This document shows positions 53,936 to 63,951 of a DNA stretch of 64,000 bases, one piece after another. A program made the translations under genes and the position numbers. The DNA lies in NCBI GenBank assembly GCA_947577025.1, contig CANPTO010000002.1:60588-124587 (forward strand), in the 5' to 3' direction. Positions within the stretch are counted from its first letter, which is position 1; every line of letters starts with the position of its first letter. The DNA comes from an uncultured Clostridiaceae bacterium (lineage in GTDB: Bacteria; Bacillota; Clostridia; TANB77; CAG-508). The notes under the pieces were generated by a model that saw nothing but the letters and a program-made list of their open reading frames with translations, was not told where the DNA came from and ran no database searches.

Positions 53936-55862
53936 TAATGACTATACAAACCCAGATGAATATCAAATATTAAAGAAAAAAACAATAAAAGAATTAATAG
54001 CGCCAGCAGGAATAGACGCAAGTAATATAGACCACTTAGAAATAGTGTCAAATATTACAAGGTATGCAAGAAGCTTCTTTGTATCAACACTTCCAAGAAT
54101 GGCAACCTTCCCAGAGTTATTTAGAGACATGTACATGTTTGGAGATATAAATACATCAATATACATAAACCCAATAGCAGAATCAAGGTCACAAAATGAA
54201 TTAAACAGAGTTATAAACGAACTAGAAACAGAAAGAATAGTAGCGGCAGATAGAGGAAACATAAACAGAGAAAGTACAATAGGTCAAAAAAGATGGGAAG
54301 CAGAGCAATTAAGAGATGAAATAGCAGCAGGATACAATAAGTTATTTGAAGCGTCAATAGTATCAACATTATTTGCATATAGCTTAGAAGACCTAAACAG
54401 ATATACAAAACTATTAGCATCAGAAATGTCAAAATCATTAGTAGATATAAAAAGTGCTTGGGGAATGCAAGAAGAAGCATTCAAAAGTAATATGCCATTA
54501 ATGGAAAACAAAATAAAGAAAACACACACATTTGATAGACGTTCAATGGGAACAGTATTCCCATTTACAACATCAGAAGTAGGGCACCCAACAGGAGTAC
54601 CCCTAGGCTTTAACAAACAAACAGGAGTACCAATATTATTTGATAACTTCCATGGGTCTCTTACAAACTATAATATGGTTATATTTGCTAAATCAGGAGC
54701 AGGAAAATCAGTTACAATGAAAACACTAATTTCAAGAAGTGCAGTATTAATGGGAATACAAAGTTTAGCACTAGACGCTGAAGGCGAATACTCAATAGTT
54801 GCAGAAAGCTTAGGAGGAATAAATGTTGTAATAAGCCCAACATCACAAACAGTAATAAACTTATTTGATATAGAATCAGAAATTATAAAAGACGAAATAA
54901 CAGGTAAATCAAGAAGTGTAGTAAATGTAGAAAACAAAGTAGAAGACGTTACACAAGCACTACTTACAATGTCAAGGGGAAGTACAAGAAGTAAAGAAGT
55001 AAATGAACTTACAAAACAAATTATATCAGAATCAGTAGCAGAAGAATATAAACAAATTGGAATAACAAGTGACCCAAACAGCTTATATGAAGCAAATGCA
55101 ATAAACTCAGGAGATGCATTAGGGAAAACAAGAAAACTAATGCCAACAATAGGGTCATGGTATAAAAGGATTCTTCGTAAAGCCGAAGAAAATAAAAACC
55201 CAGACTATCAATTCCATTATAGTTACCTAATAAAAGTTATGAGACAATATATAAGAGAATATAATGGTCAAATGGCATATTTTGATGGACAATCTACATT
55301 TGACTTACTAGATGGAACGCTATTTATAAACTTAGACATTTCAGGTCTAGAAGAAAGATTTGCAAGACCATTAGCACAACAAATACTACTTTCATGGATA
55401 TGGGAAAAATATGTTAAGAAAAATAGTGAAGATAGAAGTAAAGCATCAAAAAAGAGAGTTTTAGTAGATGAGGCATGGATGTTACTTCCATATCCAGAAG
55501 CCGTAGACTTTTTAAATACAATGGCACGTCGTGCAAGAAAAAGAAATGTTTCGCTAGCAATTATTTCACAAAGGTTCCAAGACTTTTATGAAAAGCCAGA
55601 AGCACAAGCAGTTTTAACATCATCAGATACAAAACTATTTTTAGCACAAGATAAATCCGAAATACAATACTTAAAAGAAGTATTTAAATTAAGTTCAGGT
55701 GAATCAGGTTTCTTAGTAACCTGCCAAAAAGGAGAAGGACTTTTAAAAGTAGGAGCAGACACAGCAATAATTCAGATAAGACCAACAGCAAAAGAATTTG
55801 AATTTGTTGAAACAAATATAAATAAGTTGGTAAAAATGAACAAAAATAGAAATGAATACTAG
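53886..55862 (+). CDS. virB4: VirB4/TraE-type T4SS ATPase
   Basis: 658 residues from ATG 53886; a GTG at 53877 is also possible (661). Walker A IFAKSGAGKSVTMKTLI near residue 265, Walker B VLVDEAWMLLPYPEA near 520, then ARRARKRNVSLAIISQRFQDF and a C-terminal TAKEFEFVETN. N-terminal TRYARSFFVSTLPRMATFP matches the conserved segment just before the VirB4 ATPase core. It energises substrate transfer and pilus assembly. No cgg is in frame in the whole gene. Confidence 0.93.
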   Translation: MAKNKKQKELEKQKQLNNDYTNPDEYQILKKKTIKELIAPAGIDASNIDHLEIVSNITRYARSFFVSTLPRMATFPELFRDMYMFGDINTSIYINPIAESRSQNELNRVINELETERIVAADRGNINRESTIGQKRWEAEQLRDEIAAGYNKLFEASIVSTLFAYSLEDLNRYTKLLASEMSKSLVDIKSAWGMQEEAFKSNMPLMENKIKKTHTFDRRSMGTVFPFTTSEVGHPTGVPLGFNKQTGVPILFDNFHGSLTNYNMVIFAKSGAGKSVTMKTLISRSAVLMGIQSLALDAEGEYSIVAESLGGINVVISPTSQTVINLFDIESEIIKDEITGKSRSVVNVENKVEDVTQALLTMSRGSTRSKEVNELTKQIISESVAEEYKQIGITSDPNSLYEANAINSGDALGKTRKLMPTIGSWYKRILRKAEENKNPDYQFHYSYLIKVMRQYIREYNGQMAYFDGQSTFDLLDGTLFINLDISGLEERFARPLAQQILLSWIWEKYVKKNSEDRSKASKKRVLVDEAWMLLPYPEAVDFLNTMARRARKRNVSLAIISQRFQDFYEKPEAQAVLTSSDTKLFLAQDKSEIQYLKEVFKLSSGESGFLVTCQKGEGLLKVGADTAIIQIRPTAKEFEFVETNINKLVKMNKNRNEY

Positions 55863-55879
55863 GAAGGAAGAAATAGGGA

Positions 55880-58739
55880 ATGAAAATAGGTACTAAAAAA
55901 AGTATACTACAAAAGATAACAATAATAATACTTACCGTATTATGTGTTAATTTAACAGTTCCAACTTATTCTAATGCAGATGGAGGAGGAATACTGGCAA
56001 GTCCATTCGTAGACTTCTTTTGTTCAATTGGAGATGTAGTAATAAACTTATTACAAAAATTTATGCAAGGTAATTCTCAAAGCACAGGTGGAATAAATAT
56101 GTCATTAAATGCATTTTTAATGCCAAGTGAGGAATATTATGCTTCTCACTATAAAGCAGGAAAACCAGCAAGTGAATGTATACATAAAGTTAATCCGCAA
56201 GATGAATTTGATAAAGGATGGTTATCATTGCTTGGAGCAGAAGTAGATTACCATATACCAATAGCAACATATAGTCCAGAAGAAATATTCAAAGGAGAAG
56301 TTTCAGGTTTAGATATTAACTTTATTAATCCTAAATATGATGAGGATGAAGGAGGATCAGCAGCAACATTACAATCAACAATTGCACAATGGTATGTAGC
56401 ACTAAGAAATTTAGCAACAGTAGGGCTTTTATGCGTACTTGTATATGTAGGTATTAGAATGATACTTTCAAGTACAGCAAGTGACAAAGCAAAATATAAA
56501 CAAATGTTAATAGATTGGATAGTAGCATTATGCTTATTATTCTTCCTACACTATATAATGACATTTGTTCTTACATTAACAGATTCAATATGTGAAGCAT
56601 TAAGTAACAGTAATAGTGCAGCAGTAAGTGTTTATGATGAATCAGCAGGTAAATCATTTAGTACAAATCTTATAGGACTAGCAAGATTTAATACACAATA
56701 TAAGGACTTTGGACCAAAATTTACATATCTTATATTCTATTTAGCGTTAGTAACATATACAGTAATGTTTACTTGGCAGTACTTAAGAAGGTTAGTAACA
56801 ATGGCATTTTTAACTATAATAGCACCATTAGTAGCATTTACATATCCAATAGACAAAATAGGAGATGGCCAAGCTCAAGCATTTAACATGTGGTTAAAAG
56901 AATATATATATAATGCACTAATACAACCTTTTCACTTAATTTTATATACAGTGTTAATAGGTACTGCAACCCAACTTGTAGAAAAAAACTTAGTATATGC
57001 TATAGTAGCTTTAGGATTTATGATACCAGCCGAAAAACTATTAAAGCAAATGTTTGGATTTACTAAAGCAGGAACTATAAGTCCACTAGCAGCTTTAACA
57101 CTAGGTGCACTTGGAGGTTCAGCAGCAGCAAAAAATAGAGCAAAAGCAGATAAAGGAGGAGATTCAAAAGAAGATGAATCACCACGATATCAAAGAACAC
57201 ATGGAACAGATGGCATAGGTGGTCCAGGAGGACCAGGACCTGGAATAGAAGAACCAGGAATGCAAGAACAACAATCTGCACAACCAGGAGATAGCCCAAT
57301 GCCAGGAGGCGAAGGACCTACAGGAGCTCAGCAAGAAAACCGGAGCAGAACAAAATCCAAATGAAAGATTTAGATTTAATGAAGATGACTTGAATCCAGG
57401 AGGTGCAAACCAAGCAGGAGAAGGTTCAGGACAACCAGGCGCAGAAGGTGCTAATACAAATGGTAGTGGGCAGCCAGGAAGACAACAAACAGCAGGAGGA
57501 GGCTCTGGAGCAGGAGCACCAGGAAGTACAGGTAGAACAGGAAAGAAAAAGAACCGACTTGTACAAGGAATGAGAAATGTTGTTAGTGCACAAGGAGGAA
57601 AAAGGAAAATAGCTGGCAAAGGAGCTAGAGCATTAGGAAGAGGAGTTAAATTTGTAGCAAGAAACGGAATAAAACTTACAGGCGGAGTAGCTGGACTTGC
57701 AATGGGAATAGCAAGTGGAAATGTGGCAGGAGCTTTTGCTGGATTTAAGTCAGGACTAAAAGTAGGAGATAATTTAGGAAATACATTAGTAAATGTACCA
57801 GAAAATGTAGTAGGAGCAGTAAAATCAGCAGGAAGTACAGTAGTAAATAAAGCTAGAAGAACAGTAGATACATTTAATGGAAACTCAAATCTACAAGATA
57901 AAGCAGAAGCAAAAGCATTTATGAAAGATGAAAGCACAAGACAATATGTAAGAGATAAATGGACTAATGACCATAATGGTGAGGCTCCATCAGCATCAGA
58001 ACTAAGAAAAGAAATGAAAGCAATACAAACATATGCAGATGAAGGAATGACAGACATATCACAAATTTATAGAGCTAGAAAAACAGAAGACCTAGCAGGT
58101 GCAGAAGATTCAGCTAAAATAGCATTACTAGCACAAGACAGAAAGATAACCTCAGACGTATTAGGAGACGAAAAGAAATACAATGCAAGAAGAGCTGACT
58201 TTAAACAAGAATTTATGAACAAAGGATTAAGTGAACAAGCTGCTGAAATGAAGTCAGATTATGTACTAAATGTAATGAAAGCACAAGTAGGACAATCATA
58301 TGATAGAAATAAAATATTAGGAGTTCAAAGTACTCCTGCTCCAAGCTCTGGAGGAAGCGGAAATCCAGGAGGAGGAAGATCAGGCTCAGGAGGAAGCGGA
58401 AACCCAGGAGGAGGAAGATCAGGCTCAGGAGGAAGTGGAAACCCAGGAGGAAGATCAGGCTCAGGAAGAGGCGGAAACTCAGGAGGAGGAAGAAGATCAG
58501 GCTCAGGAAGGGGCGGAAACTCAGGAGGAAGAAGATCAGGCTCAGGAAGAGGCGGAAACTCAGGAGGAGGAAGATCAGGCTCAGGAAGAGGTGGAAACTC
58601 AGGAGGAGGACCAGGACCAAGAGGAAATCCAAATCCAGGAGGAGGTCCAATTCCAAACCCAGGAGGAAACCCAAACCCAGGAGGAGGTCCAATTCCAAAC
58701 CCAGGAGGAAATCCAAATCCAGGAGGAAATCAACCTTAA
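55880..58739 (+). CDS. TrbL/VirB6-like polytopic T4SS protein with Gly/Pro-rich tail, read through one CGG +1 shift site
   Basis: 952 residues when CGG at 57341 plus the next base is decoded as Gly. Signal region at 1-30, an extracellular section to about 165, then about six TM helices (170-400) with the TrbL-type core TMAFLTIIAPLVAFTYPIDKI. After residue 415 comes a low-complexity Gly/Pro/Gln region, a basic conserved block (RKKNRLVQGMRNVVSAQGGKR) and a tail of GGGRSGSGG repeats (58350-58735). The same Gly/Gln-rich composition continues across the junction (QQEN-G-AEQNPNERFRFNEDD). Unshifted it stops at TGA 57362. Likely forms the inner-membrane channel. Confidence 0.87.
57341..57344 (+). 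other. CGGA +1 frameshift site 7 (trbL)
   Basis: GAA AAC CGG AGC AGA ... TGA stops; AAC-CGGA-GCA-GAA-CAA continues the low-complexity linker into the conserved basic block. Confidence 0.8.
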
Positions 58740-58845
58740 GAAAGAACACTTAGACTAATGAAAGAGAGAAAAATGCATATTAAAAAGTAATAAAAAGAAC
58801 TAAAGAATAAAATATAAAAAGTTAAAAAAACAGGAGGCTACAAAA

Positions 58846-59781
58846 ATGAATAATATAATAAGAATGTGGAACCAAAACAGAAAGAAAATTATTATAATAG
58901 CAGCAATAGTAGTCTTCTGTTTGGTTATTATACAGATATTAAATAAACTTGCAGGAGAGGAAATAGCAAATGGGAAGGTAAATGAACAAGTAGTAAAAGA
59001 AGAAAAAAATTTACCAACTAAATCAATAATAACAGGTGAAAAAGTAAAAGAAGAAACTACAAAAACAAATGTAGATATAATAGAAAAATTCGCAGAAAAA
59101 TGTAATAAAGGAAATATAAAAGAAGCATATAGTTTACTTACAAATGAATGCAAAGAAACACTTTTCCAAACAGAAGAGGCTTTCACAAATAACTATTATA
59201 ATATTATCTTTAGTGAAAATAGAACAATAAAAATAGAAAATTACAAAAACTCAAAAACTACAAATACATATTTAGTAACTTTTTATGAAGATGTATTATC
59301 ATCAGGAAAAATAGACCAAACAAACACATATAAAGATTATATAACAGTGGAAAAAGACACAGGAAAGATAAATATAAATAGCTTAATATCATGTAAAGAA
59401 ATAAACAAAAAAAATGAAGATGATAAAATAGAAATTAATGTATTAAAACAAGAAATATATAAGGATTACGAAATATATAAATTTGAAGTAAAAAATAATA
59501 CAGAAAATACAGTAATACTAGACACAAGAACAACATCAAAAACAATGTATATAACAGATAATCAGAATATAAAATACACAGCATATGCTCATGAATTACC
59601 AAAAAGTACTTATGAAATGCCTAAATATACATCAAAAACATTTAGCATAAAATTCAACAAAAAATATAACTCAGCAGATGAAACACAAAAAGTAACATTT
59701 TCAGATGTAATAAAAAATTACGAACAATATCAAGAACAAAATGAAGAGCAAGAAAAAATAAAAATAGATATAAAATTATAA
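58846..59781 (+). CDS. NTF2-like T4SS membrane protein (VirB8/TcpC-like position)
   Basis: 311 residues. N-terminal TM helix at about 12-31 (KIIIIAAIVVFCLVIIQIL), an NTF2-like domain at about 75-160 (FAEKCNKGNIKEAYSLLTNECKE...), then a beta-rich C-terminal domain with DTRTTSKTMYITDNQN, as in DUF-type extracellular domains. It follows trbL by about 105 bp of non-coding sequence. No precise family; the position suggests a VirB8-like assembly role. Confidence 0.7.
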   Translation: MNNIIRMWNQNRKKIIIIAAIVVFCLVIIQILNKLAGEEIANGKVNEQVVKEEKNLPTKSIITGEKVKEETTKTNVDIIEKFAEKCNKGNIKEAYSLLTNECKETLFQTEEAFTNNYYNIIFSENRTIKIENYKNSKTTNTYLVTFYEDVLSSGKIDQTNTYKDYITVEKDTGKININSLISCKEINKKNEDDKIEINVLKQEIYKDYEIYKFEVKNNTENTVILDTRTTSKTMYITDNQNIKYTAYAHELPKSTYEMPKYTSKTFSIKFNKKYNSADETQKVTFSDVIKNYEQYQEQNEEQEKIKIDIKL

Positions 59782-59818
59782 AAGGAATTTAAAATGAACA
59801 AAAAAGAGGTGAGTAAAT

Positions 59819-62735
59819 ATGGGGGATAAGCTAAAAAAAGAAGCAATGCAAAAAATAAAAAAAATAATACTAAAAGCTATTTTGCCAGCCCTAATTCCAA
59901 TATTAATTGTACTTATGGTAGTAATTATTGTACTTAGCCTTTTCTCTGTATTTGACACAGTAAAAGAAAAAATAGTAGAGTTAATGAAAAAGCTAGGAAG
60001 CTCAATTACAGGTTTTTGGCGATGGCTTACAGATGATTATTGGATAGATATAGGACAAGAAATTGATGTCCAGGAGGAAGAAAAAGACGCAAACCGGCAA
60101 TGTAATTACGCCAAAAAGAACAAACACATTAGTAGACGAATATATAGAACAACTAGCGGATTTAGGAATTTCACTAGAATCTTTAAGAATATTAGGAGAT
60201 TTTGAATTCCCAGAAGAAGATAAAGCACTAACAGAAAAAGAATTAGTAAAAAAGATATTAGAAGACCCAAAATATATAGATCAAAAAGAAACTATAGAAA
60301 ATTACATAGCAGAATTTGTAAGAGCAGATTTTATCACACAGAAAATGCATAAAAGGAGAGGGAAAGCACTAGTAAAATCAAATGACGAAAACAAAATAGA
60401 TGGAGGAGTATATTTATTCAGAACACCCGAAAAAGATAAAGACGGAAATCCAGTACAAGTAAGTGAAGATGAGTTTGTATATGAAGTTAATTCAGATAAA
60501 TATGTACAAATGGTGTATATAGATGAAGATGAATTTGACCAAAAAGTAAATGAAAACGATAAATCAGTAAGATATAAATATACAATAAACAAGCAGACTG
60601 GAGAACTAAGAATAGCACAATTAAAAACAGTAGTAACAACCAAAAAAGTAAATGGAGCATTAGTAGAAAAACATACAGATGTAGAAGTACAAGAAATGAA
60701 CCCAATAGATTATAAAGCTTACATAGAAAAATATACAATGCCATATGAGTTTTTAATAACACTATGTGAAATAACGCAAAACCCAGAATATGTATACCAT
60801 GTAGCAAAACTTGCAAGAGAAACACAAATAGTACTAGTAGTGCAAGATGATGTAACAATAGAAAATATAATAACAGAAGAAGAAAATAAATCGCAAAGTT
60901 TTGAAAATAAAGATAGTTCATCAACAGCAGATGCAACAGTAACCGATGAAACAATAGAAATAATAGAAACAGAAGTAACAACAACAACTATGTTCCCACA
61001 CTTAGAAATACAAAGTGCAAATACTTGGAGCTTTTTTGAAGAATTTGAATACACAAAAACAACAACTAAAGATGGACCAAATGTAAGTGGTCCACATATA
61101 CAAAAACATCCAATACCATCAGAACTTCCAGATAAACACGAAAAGCAAGAAATAGATGTAAATAATGTAATACATACAGTAGTAGAAAAATGGACAGGAG
61201 GACCTTGGCTAGTAGAAACAAAAACAACCACTACAACAACTACTATAAGAACAGTATATAGTCCATCTATAATAAAAAATTCAGTAGAAAAATCAAAGCA
61301 ATTTTTAGGACTACTTAGAAATTCAATAGGTGAATGTGAGCGTAGCAATTGTTATAGGAATTCACTAGTTTCTAACCATTGCGCAAAAGACGCAGTATTT
61401 GACAGAGAAGGAATAAATGTAGCATATAAGATACCAAATGCAACAAGAAAAGAATCAGCATTAGATAAACTAAAAAGTGGCGAAAAAATGTTATATGATT
61501 TATTAGGAGAAAACCTAAAAGGAAATAGCGGGCAAAATGCAATAGATGATGCACATAGTGAATATAAAACAAAAATGACAGGAATAGTAGACCACTTAAA
61601 ATATTTAATGAGTTTTCCAGAGAATGAAGATGTAGATTACGATTTTAGTATTGATCCTGGACCAGGAGAAATACCAGATATAGATGAAGATGAAATAAAT
61701 GTAGATGACTTAATAGTAAAAACAGATGAACCAGGAGCATTAAGACCAGTAGCAAGTGATGAATTAGTAGGAGTAATATCAGTAGCATATTCTGGAAAAA
61801 GAAAAGAAAATGCAAAAAGTATAGTTAGTACTTTAATACAATGCCAAGATACATACAAAGTAAATGCAATATTTATATTAGCAATGGCAGATACAGAATC
61901 AAATATAGGAACGGCAAATACAAGTCACGTAAAGATGAACAACTGGTTGAGTTGGAATTTAGGACATAGTTATTCAAGCCCTCAAGAAAACGTAGAAACA
62001 GTAATGAAAAGTATAGCAAAAGGAAGCATTTACTTTTCTCAAGGGAAAATTACAATTAAAGATATAGGGCTTACATATTGTCCAAACACTAGTTCACATC
62101 CTACACAAGGAAATGATTGGGTAGCATGTGTAACAGATAAAGTAATAAAATTATATGGATTATTAGGAATAGATATAAGTAGCGGAGGACAAGATCCAGG
62201 TCAAAGTGAAGGCGGAACATCAAATGATGTAAAAAGCAAATATACAGCAAATGGAAGAACATATTGTGAATACAAACAAGATTCAGGTTCATCATGGGAA
62301 AACAATAAATTTGCAGGTGGAACAATGAAAAGTAGTGGATGTAGCATAACTTCTGTAGCAATTATACTAACAGGCTATGGAGAAAATGTAACCCCAGAGG
62401 ACCTTAGAAAAGAAGTAGGAGGAAAGACAACAAATTTAGTAGCACTACTACAAAAACACGGAGTTTCTTGTACGAGACCAGGAAAAAAATTAAGTGCAAA
62501 TGATATAAAATCACATTTGCAAACAGGAAAACCAATAATAGTAAATGTAAATGGAGAATGGACATCAAGTACAGGGCACTATATGACACTACTTAACTAT
62601 AGAAATCATAATGGTGAGGAGCAAGTATATGTATCTAACCCAGGAACAGTAAACTCTTCAAAAAACGGATGGGTTGCACTTTCTAGAATAACAGGAAATA
62701 TGAAAACACAAAGTATATTAATAACACAAGATTAA
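59819..62735 (+). CDS. T4SS-associated cell-wall hydrolase (lysozyme-like plus C39-type peptidase), read through one CGG +1 shift site
   Basis: 971 residues when CGG at 60095 plus the next base is decoded as Gly. TM helix at about 21-45 (AILPALIPILIVLMVVIIVL). The joined stretch reads EEEKDAN-G-NVITPKRTNTLVDE. After a long extracellular region comes a muramidase/glucosaminidase-like domain (about 640-760, NAIFILAMADTESNIGTAN) and a C-terminal C39-like peptidase (about 825-970, MKSSGCSITSVAIILTGYG with Cys, TGHYMTLLNY with His). It should open the cell wall for the secretion apparatus. Unshifted, a 128-residue membrane stub results. Confidence 0.87.
60095..60098 (+). other. CGGC +1 frameshift site 8 (T4SS cell-wall hydrolase)
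   Basis: GCA AAC CGG CAA TGT leaves the protein; AAC-CGGC-AAT-GTA-ATT joins the N-terminal membrane anchor to the enzyme. Confidence 0.85.
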
Positions 62736-62749
62736 GATAAGAGGTAAAT

Positions 62750-63943
62750 ATGAAAAATTACAAAATACTAATAATAAGTATTGTAGCAACTATAATAATA
62801 ATACTTATAATAATAATAATGCTACTAAAATTAATGCCAACACTAATCGATGAAGAAGAAAACTTAAATTATGGGGATGTGCTAGATATACAACAAGAAA
62901 ATACATATAAGGTGTATAAAATAGTAACAAATTGCATAGAGAAATACATTATGTTATACAATAATTCAAAAGAAAAATTAAGTTATATATTAGAAGAAAA
63001 GAGAAAAATAGGTACTGAAGAAATAGCAGAGCAAAATTATGTAAAAATAAACGAAATATATAAAATAGAAAGAATGGATGATACAACATATTTTGTAGAA
63101 GCACTAATAAATAATGAACAACAACACTATTTAATAAATGTTGATTATAGGACAAATGCATTTAATATGAGAAAAATAGAAATAAAAGAATTCAAAAATG
63201 CAAAAGAAAATAACGTAGCAGAAAAATACAAAAAAAGCATACAAATAGAATTAAATCAGAACAATGCAATAAATGTAAAAGAAGATGCAGAGAGGCAAAT
63301 AGCAGATAAGTATTATAGTAAATACATACAAATGGCGTTAAGTGATAAAGAAATAGCATTTCAAATGTTAGAAGCAACATACAGAAAAGAAAAATTTGAT
63401 AATAAAATAGAAAACTACGAAAAATATATAAAAGAAGTTGAAGAGAGGCTTCTAAATGCACAAATTTCAAAAGTTACTACAAATAAAAACGGTGAATATA
63501 CAGAATATAAAATAGAAGACATATATAAAGATAACTATGTAATAAAAGAATATAATTATATGGACTTTACAATAGAAAAACTAGAAGAAAGTGAAAATAC
63601 AGAAGAATATGCTAATGCCAGTTCAAAAGAAAAAGTTATAATAAATATAAACAAAATATTTAAAATGATAGATAATAAAGAGTATGAAAAAATATATAAA
63701 TATCTAAATGAAGAATTTAGGGAGAATAACTTTACTACATTAGAAGAATTCGAAGACTATATAAAAGTACAGTTTTTTGACTATAACTTTATAGGAAACA
63801 TAACAATAAAAGAGCAAGGGCAAAACTATATTGCAACAGTTCCATATAAAAGTGGAATAAATGCAGCAGCAGAAAGAAATGAAAAAATATTTGTAGTAAG
63901 ACTACTAGAAGAAAATAAATTTGAAATTTCATTTGAAATATAA
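62750..63943 (+). CDS. NTF2-like membrane protein of the T4SS cluster
   Basis: 397 residues. N-terminal TM helix at about 5-28 (ILIISIVATIIIILIIIIML) and a mostly helical and NTF2-like outside part; a second NTF2-like segment lies at about 300-390 (IFKMIDNKEYEKIYKYLNEE). It overlaps nothing and follows the hydrolase by 14 bp with an AGAGGT site. No specific family; probably part of the extracellular assembly. Confidence 0.7.
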   Translation: MKNYKILIISIVATIIIILIIIIMLLKLMPTLIDEEENLNYGDVLDIQQENTYKVYKIVTNCIEKYIMLYNNSKEKLSYILEEKRKIGTEEIAEQNYVKINEIYKIERMDDTTYFVEALINNEQQHYLINVDYRTNAFNMRKIEIKEFKNAKENNVAEKYKKSIQIELNQNNAINVKEDAERQIADKYYSKYIQMALSDKEIAFQMLEATYRKEKFDNKIENYEKYIKEVEERLLNAQISKVTTNKNGEYTEYKIEDIYKDNYVIKEYNYMDFTIEKLEESENTEEYANASSKEKVIININKIFKMIDNKEYEKIYKYLNEEFRENNFTTLEEFEDYIKVQFFDYNFIGNITIKEQGQNYIATVPYKSGINAAAERNEKIFVVRLLEENKFEISFEI

Positions 63944-63951
63944 GTATAAAA

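Noticed and set aside
57179..58057. A long minus-strand open frame of 292 codons opposite trbL.
   Set aside because: It is the shadow of the Gly/Pro-rich coding strand; no ribosome site and low-complexity composition.
15969..60098. The nine CGG breaks as random sequencing or assembly errors.
   Set aside because: All nine add C exactly at a codon boundary before a GGN codon, always on the coding strand (including the one minus-strand gene). No case of insertion before GG in another phase, or of the complementary error, was seen. A modification-linked systematic error remains possible and should be tested with raw reads.
15969..60098. A -2 shift, or P-site slippage, as the mechanism at CGG.
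   Set aside because: A -2 shift would add a residue and spoil the exact spacing of LIGSPGSGKT and SGLAMGID. P-site re-pairing would need matches such as GGT to GTC, CTT to TTC or AAC to ACC, which do not fit in most cases; only the GGN in the +1 A site is constant.
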